Source of the DNA: Musa acuminata AAA Group
Lineage: Eukaryota; Streptophyta; Magnoliopsida; Zingiberales; Musaceae
Assembly: GCF_036884655.1 (NCBI RefSeq)
Contig: NC_088354.1
Location: 16,897,501-16,961,500, forward strand
Reading direction: 5' to 3'
DNA: 64,000 bases
Within the stretch, counting starts at the first letter, position 1. Each line of letters begins with the position of its first letter. Under the pieces are notes generated by a model. The model searched no databases, was not told where the DNA came from, and saw only the letters and a program-made list of their open reading frames with translations. The translations under genes and the position numbers were made by a program. This document shows, piece by piece, positions 47,881-60,854 of the stretch.

Positions 47881-49222
47881 TGTTTGTCCCAAGCTATCCT
47901 TCACAGAAGAGTTTGTCCCAAGCTATTCTTGTATGCTCTTGTCCTACATGTATTTGGATACCTAAATCTGTTATGTAAACTTCATGTTTGTATCGTAATG
48001 TTTTATAAAGGCACATGTACATTTCATTGTTCCGCATGTGCTTCCGATATGTCCCAATTTATTGTTCACAATACCCTTTTGTACTCTGGTGTTTGTGGGA
48101 TTATTTGGACCTTTGCCAGAAATGGTAAAGGGTATGTGCTTAGAGCCCGCGATGCTCTAGATTATGTTTGGTGGTCATTCAGAAATGGATGGACCATATT
48201 ATGTTTGGAATCCCACTTCACCATCTATTTGTTTGATATGAAATTCAGAGTCGACCTAGCACTTGGGCAGGGTGAGAGGGCTCGAGTAGGAAAGGGCTAC
48301 CCGTGGATGGAGTCGAGAACTCATCACAGCGTGGAGCCACCACTGAGTTAAACCTCACATGCACTATGCTAGGGTACGACGTCTGAGCTTCTGTTTCGTA
48401 TTTGGTATTGATATGCTCCAAAATGTTTCCTATGCAATTGATATACTTCAAAATGCTTCACATACCATTGATATGTTCCGAAATGTTCCATTTGTCATTG
48501 ATATGCTCCGGAACATCTCGTACGCTATTGATATGCTCCAATTACTCTATGTTCCATTGGTTATGAACCAAATATGTTTTGAATGACATGACACATATGA
48601 TTTTATATCTAATGAGATGGTATCCTTGAGAATTCTTGTATTCTGCCTTGCATTATGATATCTTACTTGTTTGAAATAGTTCCTTTTGTTCTGAATATGC
48701 TTTGTTACTTGCTGAGCTGTTTTTAGCTCACTCCGTTATATAAATCTTTCAGGTCAGCTTGTCACTTTTTGAGATGTTTGAATTGGGCTGAGGTAGTGGA
48801 GAGCTATTCTGAATTATGGGCAAGTCTTGTTGGTTATTATGTTATTATTGTATAAGCAAATTTTGTATGTAATGAATCGAAATGGATATACTGTGTAAAA
48901 GTGTTAGAAGATCTCTCTTATTTGAAATTTCGGAATGTTAAGTCTAGTTTACGATGATATGAACTTGTGGTAAATGGTTGGAGTTTTGATTGTATAAATT
49001 ACTTAGCTTGTGGATTTATAAATGTTGTTCATGTTTGTTAAGTTGGCTTGGGTTACCATAAATGTGAATTATCGGGTGACGTGATATATGATTATAAACT
49101 GAACAGGTTTTATAGATGTGAATTTGATAGAATATTTTTCAGTGTCCTTAAATGTGTGTTTGAATCCTGGATTGATTTGTGTTGAAATTTTTAATATCAT
49201 ACATATTTTGAGGGGTGTGACA
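47880..49222 (+). mobile_element. Long LTR fragment (3' part), chromovirus-type
   Basis: Matches 24.2-24.75 kb and the short ATTGATATGCTCC repeats (48410-48545), then unique LTR sequence, ending GAGGGGTGTGACA. The terminus abuts coding sequence of the DUF1666-family gene, so this LTR end marks the insertion point. The 5' half and any target duplication partner were not found nearby. Confidence 0.7.
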
Positions 49223-51183
49223 TCACCTTCCTCACCAAGCTGTTCACCTTCCTCCTTCAAAGAGTTGCCGCTTCAACAGAACAAAGGTACTCAACTACGT
49301 TGATCCTCTCTTTCTTACTGTCTCTTTACTAACCTTCTATTGCAGGAATTCGCAGCTCATCAGCGAAGATGAGATCAAGCCAATAACAACGTACGAGTGC
49401 TACTCTGATGTCGAAGAGTTAGCTGCCAGCATCTTTGGCAGGGAAGACGGCCTACTGTTTTTCTACAACGAAAGCATCACTGCTGATACCCCACTTCTCG
49501 AAGAAGCAAAAGACTTGGATGAGCGACACGCCTTCAAAGTCGACGAAAGCTTTGTCGCAGAATCCCCTCTGGAAGAGCATGAAGGTCTCGGGCTCGAGCA
49601 TGGCGATGTTGTGGCGATCGTCGACCTAAAACCATCGAATCATCCACCTTCAATCATATCTAATGGGCCTCTAAAAGGTCCCTTTAGATGCCACTACTTG
49701 TTGGAAGCATAAAGCCTTCTGTTGATATTGCTTATGCTGTTGATTACAGATGAAGATACGGGTGGGGATGCGCTCCACAGCAATGGAGATGAGAAGCAGC
49801 AGGAGTTGTCAAAGATGGAGAAACTCTTCATCGTCGACCGAACCCATTCTGTCGACAGCAAAAGGTTGCAGCTGGAGGAGGACACGTTCGGTGGTTCTCT
49901 CACAGGTGCATCGACATCCAAGAGCTCTATGGAGTGGAGAAGCTCCACGATCTTCAGGGACTCGGAGACAGAATGCCCCTTCTCCTCCTCATCACGCAGG
50001 AGCTCTTCCAACTGGGAAACGTACACCTTGTTCCGCAAGTACGAGGAGGAGATGATCTTCTTCGATAGAATCAGCGCACAAAAGCTGACGGAAACAGGTC
50101 ACTCGTCATGCATTTCTCACATCCTCTCTCAACAAATTTGGTTCACGGATTGACAAGATCACGTATATCGTAATTTTCAGAATTGTTTAGATCGATGAAG
50201 TTCCAACCAAGATCAACCTCGCAAAGGATAGCTCACATATTTACAACACACAAGAACAGGGGAAGCAGGGATCCGTATCAAGAACTGGAGGGTGCTTATG
50301 TGTCTCAGATTTGCCTCGCATGGGAAGCTCTTAACTGGAATTACACCAACTTTTGGCAAAAGATTGCCAAGGGATCAGACAGCGAAAGCTCTTCTTGCAC
50401 CGCATGGATAGCTCAGAAATTCCAACAGTTCCAGGTCCTCTTGCAGCGATTCATAGAAAATGAGCCTTATGAGCGTGGTCGGAGGCCCCAAGTCTTCGCG
50501 TGGAAGCGGATTTCTTCTCCAAAGTTGCTCCTAGTTCCTGAGTTCCGAGGTTGCTACACACCTGTCTCCTTTGCCTCATTGCCTACCTTTTAGACTTTCC
50601 CAAGTGCTAACCTCTCTCTCTCTCTCTCTGCATCACTGACCTCAAAGGATACAGAAGCAGATGAAGGTAAAGAAGAAATGATCTCATCCACCGAGTTCTT
50701 GGCGATTCTCGAAGATGCGATTCGAACCTTCATGAACTTCCTCAAGGCAGACACGGCGAATCCTTGCCAAATGCTCAAAGCTTTCTTCAAGACAAAGCCC
50801 AGTTCGGTGGATCCAAATCTTCTTCGTCTTCTCAAAAGAACTAATAAGAAAGTGGGTCATTCATGCACTGCCTCTTCTACTTCTGCTCTTCTTTTTCCTT
50901 GTATACTCATACGGACACGATATCTTCATTTCAGAACAAGACGAGGCTTAAGGATCTCTCGAAGCGAAGAAGGTGTCTGATGAAGAAGAAGCGAAAAGGA
51001 GAAGAGGATATGGAGATATTGATGGGTCTAATAGACATGAAGATCGTGTCCAGAGTCCTAAGGATGCCTGAGATCAGCCAAGAGCAGCTGCGGTGGTGCG
51101 AGGAGAAGATGAGCAAAGTGAAAGTATGGGACGGCAAAATCCAAAGAGATTCGTCCCCACTTTTCTTCTTCCCTGTTCGCTGA
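49223..51183 (+). pseudogene. DUF1666-family protein, 5' end lost to an LTR
   Basis: Plant DUF1666 family; proteins of unknown function with an N-terminal hydrophobic segment, often labelled ribosomal protein L34Ae without support. Six exons in consistent phase: 49223-49286, 49346-49677, 49750-50097, 50181-50549, 50655-50851, 50935-51183 (about 520 codons). The first piece encodes [15 protein letters not shown], the end of a membrane-like segment. Then comes an acidic low-complexity middle with YEEEMIFFDRISAQKL, the DUF1666 core (AYVSQICLAWEALNWNY, KFQQFQVLLQRFIENEPYE) and a C-terminal LIDMKIVSRVLRM...LRWCEEKMSKV. All downstream splice sites and frames are intact, but there is no start codon: upstream is the LTR end, with an in-frame stop at 49192. 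It could still be expressed if the LTR supplies a promoter. Confidence 0.87.
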
Positions 51184-51960
51184 CTCCAACGTCGCCAGCG
51201 TCGTGTAATCTGCTTTGCTTTAGGTTGCCTGATGACTAGATAAAGCGCCTGCGTATACATGAGAACATGCATCCCACCCTGCCCTTGTCACTGCAAAGAC
51301 AGAGACAGGTGCCCACAGTTGGACATGGGTGCATGCATGTTGGTGTGACTTGGAGATCGAGGTTTTGGGATGCAATGTTGGGTAGAAAAAGGAGAAAAGT
51401 GTATAGGACTCCTGTGAACTTTGAGTGACAAAACAAAAGTGATATATATATTATATATGTATATATATATATACATAGAGCAGAGAGAGAGAGCGAAGCG
51501 CACCTTTAGCTTTTTGCTTTACGTGGCTACGTTTCTCGGTGGATAGGGCTCCACAATAGAAGAAGCTGGCAGGCAGCAAACAAACACCAGTAACAACAGT
51601 TCTTTCTTTCATGCCAAGTCTATTTTACGGTGTCACCTTTGTTTTCGTCAAACCAGGATTATGGCACTAATTATACTTTTAAGATATCCATGATGGCATC
51701 GTGTTCGGCTTGACTAAGTTTACGTGGTCTTTGTGAGAGGATAATAGTTCGGCATAAATGTGTAGCGATATGTATTTAATACTAAGCACATAAGAAATTT
51801 TAGATCATAGGGGCGTTGATTGATCTGACCAATGGGGCCAACATTAGTGGACAGTCTTGATGTAAAGCTGGACCTCCCCCCAGCCCCCCAAAGTGGAGGC
51901 TGAATTGGAGCCACTGATTTTGGTGGGGCCTATCTCAGCGGACACCATGCAAAGCGGAGT
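51184..51960. other. 3' flank of the DUF1666 locus
   Basis: Contains a short TA/GA microsatellite (51440-51495) and no supported gene. A TATTTAAG box at about 51959 precedes the GC-rich candidate exon. Confidence 0.5.
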
Positions 51961-52088
51961 ATTTAAGGTTGGAGAGGGTCCACTGCCAGCGGAGAGGCCC
52001 GACGGGACGGCACGTCACGCGTCACTTCCTCCGCTTTCGCCTATCTCGCGCGAGCGTCTTCTCGGTAAAGATTCGATCTAGGGTTGGA

Positions 52089-53058
52089 ATGCACAAATCA
52101 TTCAAGAGGAGTTGCGGTGTCGAGTCGACCGCAGCAGCACCGGCGTGGGCGGTGATTCGTCGGGAGGTGACTCGTGGAGTTGTCGCCCGGCTCCGAGGGG
52201 TTGGCCTCACGCCTTCAACAACCTGCTTTGCTCGGATCGGTGGCTGCTTCTTCCAGGTAGGTCGGAAAATTATGCGTCTCTTCTTGGATTTCAGCCGGGA
52301 ATTCGTTATTTGATTCTGCGGAATGGGTAATCGACTGTTCTTATGATGATATACCATTTGCTTCCCAAGTCTCGGTTAATTCATGATTCATGCCCGTCGG
52401 TGTGTTGTTCTTATGAATGCATAGCAAATCAAAGACTTTGTTGCGGATCCACCCGTTGATGGTGTTAGATTAACTTATTCATCTCAGATTTTGTGAGGAA
52501 TAAGCAGAGACTTCACGGTACTCGCTCGATTAGTCTCCTTGTTCTTTGTTTCCAAGGCGAATTGGGTGGGCGAAGGCTCGGGTCGGACATGTTTGGGAGC
52601 CGCCTCCGGATCCAGTTATCCGACAACGTTTCTTGTCGGGTGTCACGATCAAAGCCCCAATTGATCTTTCGTTTCTTATTCTTTCTTGATCTTTCGTTTC
52701 TTGTGAGGAAAATGACATCTCCTCTCTAAGAGCTTCTTTTTGATCCGATGATTCTGTCTTTGATTCCAGTCTGATATATCAGAAAATATATTCACGGATT
52801 TTATATGCTATTACTATTATCATCCCGTTCACTTTCCTAAATATTTGTTCTTGCTTGTAGACTAGGGATTTTAGCAGTATTCTAATAGCATTGTTACTGT
52901 CTGTGGGAAAGAGATGCTCTGTTCCTCTCAATGTTCATTCTCAACCTTGACATTGAACTTTCCCTTTTGATCATTTGCAGGCGGCAGGGCGAAGGGGTTT
53001 CTGCTGGTGTATATCACTGGCTAGCACTTGGCGTACACATTAACAGCTCTTTGTGGTG
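52089..53058 (+). CDS. Possible 5' exons of an unidentified gene
   Basis: A GC-rich leader (51969-52088) follows a TATTTAAG box. The ATG at 52089 opens a frame rich in Arg and Ala (RREVTRGVVARLRGVGL), which would fit an organelle-targeting N-terminus. It reaches CTTCCAG followed by a GTAGGT donor at about 52257. A candidate second exon begins after TTTGCAG at 52980 (AAGRRGFLLVYITG) and stops quickly. Without splicing, the frame is 74 codons. I do not recognise the product. It may be a short protein, a non-coding transcript, or a gene whose 3' part was displaced by repeats. Confidence 0.3.
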
Positions 53059-53089
53059 AGAAAAATACTTTCTTTGGCCCTGGCATTAG

Positions 53090-53322
53090 GTCTTAATTCT
53101 TGGTTCACTTGCAACAGTATTAGATCCAAAAATAAACAAGTAATCTCAAATCGATTTAAACAAAGTCATGCATGAATCCTAACAAAATGGATCAAACATA
53201 TAAAATTATCATGCGGATAACATGTTTATTATCACATTGTAATAAATCGAATACCTGATGTTGCACTTGTGCAACAATGGGTGGAGAGGTTTTTCTCTGT
53301 GGCATAAGTCCTTTATTCTCCC

Positions 53323-53360
<38 letters not shown>

Positions 53361-54859
53361 GGATAACTCATATCGTACTCCCAATAGCAAACAAAATGAT
53401 ATACCACCCTATCAAGGTGGTGATAAATTTTTCCTAATAACAATTAGTAACGAATTGAGAAATCGTCTAACCGTCTTGTTTGATAGTCTGATAATCTTCT
53501 AATGAAATCACCCTACTAATATGGCTTATATGAAACAATGTCCAATCATTTGTAATTTCATTCAATCATTTGTAATTTCATTCATCCATACATACATTCA
53601 AAGAGACATGTCAAAGATATCATGATAGATTATACTTTGTATGTGGCATGAGAGACCCAGTACAATGGTGATTCCAAACAGTTATGGGCTGTGTCGCATG
53701 AGACTGCATTGAGCATTGTTAGGAGTGATTTGAAAATATGAAAATCTTCAAATATGATTTACTTTTTCTTGTGTTTATTGAATTTTATGTTATAATTCAA
53801 AATAATTAAATTAACAGTAAAAACTAATTTAATTTGATAAAAAATTTTAAAAAATTAAATTAATATTAACAACTCTACATAATTCATCTTTTAAATTAAA
53901 AATCCAACATTAATCAATATCAAAAATTTATGAAATATTAAACAACTAGAAATCAATCAAATATTTTAAAATTTAGACTAAAAGAAAAAGGTGGAGAACA
54001 TACATTTTAAAGCTAAGGTTAAGAACAAGAATCCTCCCTCGTGGTCAAATCCCTGTCAGCCAAGTTTAAGATGAGAAAGGGAGTCCACTCTCAGGATTGT
54101 AAAGGGGATGTGGATTTATAATATGGTAGGGCCGTATAATTCCATTTTAAGTTTTTTATTTTTAATATAAAGTAATTAGGTTATTTTTATCAGAATGTTC
54201 AAAAGTAGGAAATATTTTAATTGTTAAAGCATATTCCTTATGAGGGCATATAAGATTAGGAAGAAAAAATAATAATAAAATGGGAAATTAGTTATGACAT
54301 ATTTATTGGGGAAGCAAAAAAGGTTAAGATGATTATATGGTGCATTTGGAAACACATTTACATTTGTATGTCCATTTGGAGAAAGAGATTTGAGTGAATG
54401 TATTGTGAAATACTTTGAATATTTGGTAAACAAACTATATTTCAAATGAGCATTAACGTAAGTGTTGTTTGGTAAAATTATATTTTAAAAATTCATTGAA
54501 TATTATGTAATAAATTCACCCTTCTAATATTTTTAATATCTATTCAAAAGTGAATATATATTTTTTATTCAAATTAATAGGTAAATAGATAAAATAAATA
54601 AATGAACATATGTAATCTTACAAAAAATTTAGAAAAAAAATTTGTATGGTGTAACAGACTTGTGAGATAAGGAGTTGACAATGGCAAAAATCAAGAGAGA
54701 GAGAGAGAAAATGATGGTTTGGAGTTTCTATTATATAATGACAATCTTGTGATTTTAGAGAATATCATAGGATTCTTTGAAAATTTTCATTAGCATTCTG
54801 AAATGCTAATGCTACCCTAAGATAGTAGAAATGCCTCATAATACCATTATGTCCTGCGA
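53090..54859. other. AT-rich repeat-derived stretch
   Basis: No gene supported. Contains a CAA microsatellite at 53320-53360, degenerate LTR-like sequence near 53110-53300 and long AT-rich stretches. It separates the DUF1666/52-kb loci from the inverted otubain-like copy. Confidence 0.5.
53320..53360. repeat. CAA microsatellite
   Basis: About thirteen consecutive CAA units. Confidence 0.95.
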
Positions 54860-55819
54860 GAAAAAGTCCTGCGAGAAAAGATCCAGGTTTCATCTTCTGT
54901 TGCTCATCACCATCTCTTCCTCTTTCTTCTCGTCGACTTTACCGTCGCATATAAGATGGGAAAGTTAGGATGAGCATGTTTTCCGACTTTCAGCTGCTTC
55001 ATCGACTGTATGCTTTCTTTCGGCGGATACGAAACGATGGTGCTTCGTTATACCGAAGCTTTCTATTTGCCTATGTGGTAACCCATCACAACATATTGAG
55101 AAGTTGATGCAACTTAGTGGTTCTGCATCTTCTTATATGGTGTTTCTGTTTCTGCCGGAGTTAGGAGCACATTTGGGTCACACGAGACAACACCGAGGTC
55201 GATCGTATCGGACAAAGTCTTACACTATGTCAGTGGACAAATGACATCCGCGGCAATATCTGTGCCAACTTTGAAGAGCTGAGAGAGGTAAGAATGCTTT
55301 CCAACTCTATCTGCTTGCGTATAAGTTCTCCTTTGGTCCTTATAAGTGAAATTGCCTTCAGATGTTCCTCCAGCTGCTGTACGAGCACATCAGAGAAGAA
55401 TCGAGACCACGAAGGTGATTGCTTGAACTATAGTCTCTTCAAGAACTCTTCTACATAGCGATTGAAGCATTCTGTTGCTTTGCGAGCTCAGTCACAAGGA
55501 GTTTCTGTCGAGGAGCCTGAGACAGTGGGATTCAGCTTCAAGTGGGACGCTTTGCTCACCATTAAATTTCTTGTGTCTTCTCTTCGTTCAGTGTTCTCTA
55601 ATGTGTTTGCTCGGTCAGTCATTTCACTCTTAGGCTATGCTGCTTCAAATGAAATAGCCAGGCAAGCTGCTGAAATCCTGTTTGATCCAGACACAGACTA
55701 CGACGAGGTAGGACGCTTTAATTGGCCATCATGCGTGCATGCGCTGAAGATTCACGTACTTTTGCAGGTTCACAGCATTCTTGGCGATGGAGAAAACATC
55801 CCCTACCATAGGCAGCTCG
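54860..55819 (+). pseudogene. Inverted partial copy of the otubain-like gene
   Basis: Reverse-complement copy of 42287-43246, exactly 960 bp in both places. I could see only three substitutions and no indel. It contains the end of exon 4, exons 5-9 and the first ~50 bases of exon 10, with the introns, so it is a DNA-level duplication and not a retrocopy. Both edges fall inside exons, there is no promoter, and it cannot make the protein. It keeps the Ser at the catalytic Cys position. At its left edge the motif tcctgcgagaaaa occurs twice in a row, once outside and once inside the copy. Confidence 0.95.
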
Positions 55820-56336
55820 TATGATGATAAAAAATAATTATAATAATTATAAATAAATTTTTAATCAAAACAAAAACTCATATGATGATAATAATCATGA
55901 TAAAATATATATTTTTATGTGAAAATAAACATAATTTTACAATTTAATATATATGAATAATTATTTAATTATCCAATAATAATAATTAGAATTTAAATAC
56001 CACAAGAAATAAAAAATTTCACTAATATGTCATATGAGAAACTATAAGAAAAATTCATAACTTATATTTTTTAATTCTGTAAAGGACATAAATAGGCTAA
56101 TTAACTCTATTTAATTAGGTAATTCAAAAATTGAGCTATAATGATTTGGTAGCCAACCGCTCAAATTGAACCCAACAACCACCCCAATCAATTTGTAATT
56201 AAGATCCAATTGACCTAAGACTAATTAGATCAAAATTAAAATTAGAATAGAGTGGTCAAAGTTTGATTTGATTGATAAAAAAATAAAAGCTAACCATATC
56301 TAAATCTGATAGAAAAAAATTTATTGAGGTTAGAAT
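55820..56336. other. AT-rich spacer
   Basis: AT-rich sequence with no supported gene between the inverted otubain-like copy and the solo LTR at 56337. Confidence 0.5.
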
Positions 56337-57349
56337 TATTAAGATCTTATTGGCACTAAGAGGGGGGGTCGGGGGTGAATTATGTAAAAATATTTTTAAT
56401 CGATTTTAAAATTTTATCGATAATCAACATGTTTTAGAAACTCGATTGATTAAATTAAAGTCGCAAGTAAAGATAATAAAATTAAGTCACAAGTAGAGGA
56501 AAAGTAAAGAGAAGCAAATCAATTTATAGTGATTCGGTCTTCTTGACCTATGTTCACTCCCAATTCCTCTTCCATCGAGACCACTAGTTTTCACTATCGA
56601 TATTCTTTCTAACGAACGAATATCAACTATCCTTATTATTACTTTTTTTTTATTTCAAACTTAGAAGATAACCTTTAAACTCTCTTTCTACAAAAGATCT
56701 TTAACCTCTTACAATTTAGAATTTCAAATTAACTCAAGAAGAAAAGACTCGAACTATACTCAAGATGAGAGCTTAAAATATTTTAGTAACTCAGTAATAT
56801 ATCCTTCATCAACCAAGCTTAAGTTTGATATTTATAGGCCCTAAAAAGCATCAAGAATGAAACAAAAATATTAAATCCCTAAAAATTTTGAGATACAAGC
56901 AATACTACCACTAACACTAGGCAGCACTACTATCGTAACTTTTGATGTCACAAATCTAGACTTTTATAGTAATAACATCATAAAATTTAAATTTTGAGTG
57001 GTACTATCACTGCCCTTGGCATAGCTATTACTGCCATAAGCAGTACCATCGTTGAAAAGGCTAACAAAGCACAAACTATACTTATTGACTAACTTAAGCA
57101 GTACTACCACTTGAGTCTAGCGATACCACCACCCAAGCCTGGTTTAGGCTACTAGTTTGACTTTTTAACGAGTCCAATTAATCCAACTTCATGCCCAATG
57201 GTTTTCTTGATATGTGAGCTTTATTTCGATCTAATATGGTTTTCTTGATTTTGTAATCAAAGGATTTTTTTTTATGTCACTTATCTCAAAAGCATATTAG
57301 TCTCGTAAACTCATCAATTGATTTCATCATTAAAATTTGAGATTCAACA
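56337..57349 (-). mobile_element. Solo LTR of the SIRE-like family (1013 bp)
   Basis: TATTAAGATCTTATTGGCAC to GAGATTCAACA. Flanks AGAAT (56332-56336) and AAAAT (57350-57354) form a target duplication with one mismatch; the first TG is mutated to TA. Landmarks: ctaagagggggggtcggggg, cctatgttcactcccaattcc, tttataggccc and several inverted GGTACTACC-type modules. Confidence 0.8.
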
Positions 57350-58089
57350 AAAATTAAAACTAAAAATAGATTATAATCATAATTTAATTAAGGATAAAGT
57401 TTAATCAAAATTAATTTTGACCAAAGTCAAAATCCCTATCACCCAAATACCCCTTCTCTCAATTTCCTCTCATTGCAACTTTTCCATTGCATGTGACCAA
57501 TGCAATCTCATGGTCAATAATCCTTGACCGACACCCCTCTGTCGCGGATGACTTGCCACCGGTTTGGCAGCCATCTTCATGGCACAGCCTTGTCGGGCGC
57601 CAAGTTCCATAGCGACAATGCCCAATAGCCCGTCAAGCCCTCTTGTCACTATGATATAGCCAATTGTAATGTCAGCACCTGGGCGGTGCTGCTAATGCCA
57701 TATTTTGAACCTTAGGACCCTTTTGTTGTGATGCTTGGAGGCATTGTCATCCGAAAAATCCAAACATAACCATGCCAACTAGACTCCTACAGCCGCCTAA
57801 TAACACCATTGTCCAACCGATCATGTGCCGGACCACCCCATGATCCTTGGCATTGCTAGTCGAGGCCAATGCCCATGAGCACAATAATTGATGTTGTCAC
57901 TCAACATGCCTGCTCCGAACTCCATTGCTGCGGATGCGGCATCGCCCACAACCCTAAGTTGACATGATTGCATCATGCCTCTTGCACAATCACTGTCGAA
58001 GCCCCCCTACCATCGCTATTTGGGGCAACTGTGACACATTATAGGGTCAATGAAGGCCACCGCCCTCTATAGCATTGTTATCTACCACC
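57350..58089. other. Repeat-derived stretch, C-rich part
   Basis: From about 57430 the composition turns C-rich (cccttgtcgggcgcc-like phrases) without a usable frame. It resumes beyond the next solo LTR at 59408, so the LTR probably inserted into one older element. No domain recognised. Confidence 0.4.
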
Positions 58090-59407
58090 AGTTAGGATAT
58101 GAATGTCACCGAGAGGAGGAATGAATTAGTGATATCGTAAAACTTACAACGATTTTAAAAAAATTATATTCTATAAAACCCATAATAAAAATATATTTAA
58201 ACTTTAAATAATCATAAGAGTGCAAGCAGAAGTAGTAGATAGTTAAACAAGAAAGCAATTAAGGTAAACATCAAAAGAAAGAGGCATACTGGATTTATAG
58301 TGGTTCATTCGTCGTGACCTACGTCCACTCCCGATTCCTCCTTCATCGAAATCACCAGCTTCTATTATCAGTCTTCTTTCAATGGGCAAAGATCAACTAC
58401 CCTCTTACAACTCTTTCTTTTTTTCACAGTTAGGAGACAATATTTACAAGTCTTATGAGACAATATTTACAAGTCTTACACCTCTCTTAGAATGATCACA
58501 AAACTTAAGGAAGATGAGGATAACAGTTTTTAAAGATTTTTATAACTTAGAATCTCAAGACTTTTGTTCTCAATTTCGTACTTTGTAAGCAGGAAAGATT
58601 GGGGTATTTATAGGCCCTAAATGACTTCAAAAATAAAGCCAAAAAGTATCTCATCCTGGGTTTCTAGGGTACTGGCGATATCATCACCATTACTGGGCAA
58701 TACCACCATTTGTCAGACTAACAACTGACGATACCACACTGACTATACCACCGCTTGTCAATTTGACACTAGGCGGTACCATCGCCTAGTCTAACACTGA
58801 CACCGCCCAATCTGGTGGTACCATCGCTTGACAAAATCTGGAAGACTGTGTCTGGGTGATACCACTACCAGTCTAGGCGGTACCACCACCTAGACAACTT
58901 GGGAGGTCGAGCCTCAAACAGTGCCACCGCTTGGGCTAGCTAGAGATCACTGAATGAGCTAAACAACATGCCCAATTCAGCCCTAATTCGGGCCCAATTG
59001 ACCCCTAATTGAGTTAGTAGGGTTAACCCAAACCTAACTCAAATTAAGGCGTAACTACGACGATTAAGACTAAAACAATTATAAAATAAGAAGCTAAGTT
59101 GTTTGACATATCATTTGTTTATCCAAACTCCTGACGAACTTCCAACAAACTTCTAGCGCATTATCCAAACCTTTGGCGTATCACCTGATCCATCATCAAG
59201 TTGATTCCCGCAACTTCCAATCTTAGCGCAACGTCTGATTCTTCCGGCTCAATACCCATTTTTTAACTCCGGCCCAACGTTTGATTCTTTTTGTTTCCAT
59301 CATTTTGCCTTTTTTGATCGAAGTTAGTCCTACATTACTTTTCTCAAACAGCACATTAGATCGTAAACTCATCAACTGATTTCATCATCAAAATTCAGGA
59401 TTCAACA
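58090..59407 (-). mobile_element. Solo LTR of the SIRE-like family (1318 bp)
   Basis: AGTTAGGATATGAATGTCACC to AGGATTCAACA. Flanks CCACC and CCATC are a near-perfect 5-bp duplication; the terminal TG has decayed to AG. Has tgacctacgtccactcccgat, tatttataggccctaaatg and at least six GGCGGTACCACCGCC-type modules (58680-58900). Confidence 0.8.
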
Positions 59408-60854
59408 CCATCAACTCGTAATTCACCAATGTCAAGTCGTGATTCCTACTAAGGTTGGTGAACCCTATGCGTAAGACATTCATGGAGCTTCCTCAACATG
59501 GCCCCCTCTGCACTCCTATGATGCCACTAATTGTAGTGGTCCTTCTTATTGCGATGCTTGTGTGGCAACCACCCTTAATAGGGCTGTTGCACCATATGGG
59601 TAATAGCATCCTACTACAGCAGTGCTATCACAGGTAGTAGCGCCACCACCTAACGAAGTAGCTACTCAACGCAAGGCTAGTGACCAGAGTAGGCCGCCAC
59701 CATCAATTACATCACTACTGACAACAAATTATCGACGATAGATTATCGATCAAAATTGGATAGCGTCTTTCTAATGCCCAAACATAGTAACTCTGCCTCC
59801 TAATAAGAGCAAGTGTTGGAATCTGATATGGCAGTAATTAATTAGAATTTAGGTCATGAAATAACTCTTCGCATTACGATTTCAGACAAACAATCTTTTC
59901 GATGGGAAATAGAGGAGAATCAGAAACTACCCTTAGTGCTCCTAAAATCCACTTTATAGCTTCATCGCTGATCTAGTAATTGCATCCTCTGTCTGCAGAC
60001 AATTGAACAAGATTGATCATCAGCATTAGCATTAGGTATTTCAACAATAACATATTTTTTTTCTTGAAATGAAATATATCTTGGATTGCCCAATTGGCTC
60101 ATAGTTCTTCATTAGATTAAAAGACAATAGGTCCACATAAGTAACAACATACCGTATATACGAGGGCGAGGAAACCTCTTGCACCTATAAGCATGCAAAC
60201 AATATAGAGGGGGAGACAAGCACAAATGCATATAGTGCCCTAAACGCATAGAGGCAATATAATATGATCATATGATGCAAGCATCATAGGATCAAAAATA
60301 ATAAGATGATATAATTTAAATAGATCTAAAACAAATCTAAATATATCTAAATTTTTTAATAATCTATGATAACTTAAATTTCAATATGACATGACTCTGA
60401 TACTAATGACAAGAAATAAAATTATTATACAAAAATTTTATACTATGATTGAAACGCATATCATAGATCAAAGACATAAAGGTGTATACCTTTTCATATG
60501 ATGCTCAACAAAATATGTATATCTCTACGAAGCACCTCTATCGTTGCACATCTATATAGGAATCTAGACTCATCTTCTCCTTTCTTTTTGTTTTCAAGAC
60601 CACGATAATTAATATAACCCTAAAATAATATAACCCTAAAAGATCTTGTCTATATATAAGCGAGGGCAAACGATTTAGGAAGGATAATTAGAAGTCTCTC
60701 CTATCAAGATCATATCTTAATTTTGCTAGTCATAAGTGCCCAGCAAGCCAATCACGTGAGTGATAGCACGTGTGACTTGATAAAGAATCTTTTTACTTAT
60801 TATATTTTGGTATATATCACTTTATAATTATTGCATATATGCATATATATATAT
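59408..60854. other. Repeat-derived, no gene recognised
   Basis: Continues the C-rich element to about 59800, then AT-rich sequence. At about 60387 ctctgatac resembles the reverse complement of a Met primer-binding site, which hints at another decayed minus-strand LTR element. No domains seen. Confidence 0.4.

Noticed and set aside
53320..53360. CRISPR-like or other spaced repeat array
   Set aside because: Simple trinucleotide microsatellite; no spacer structure anywhere in the window.
53192..53443. Frame with a run of Cys on the minus strand
   Set aside because: Produced by the CAA microsatellite.
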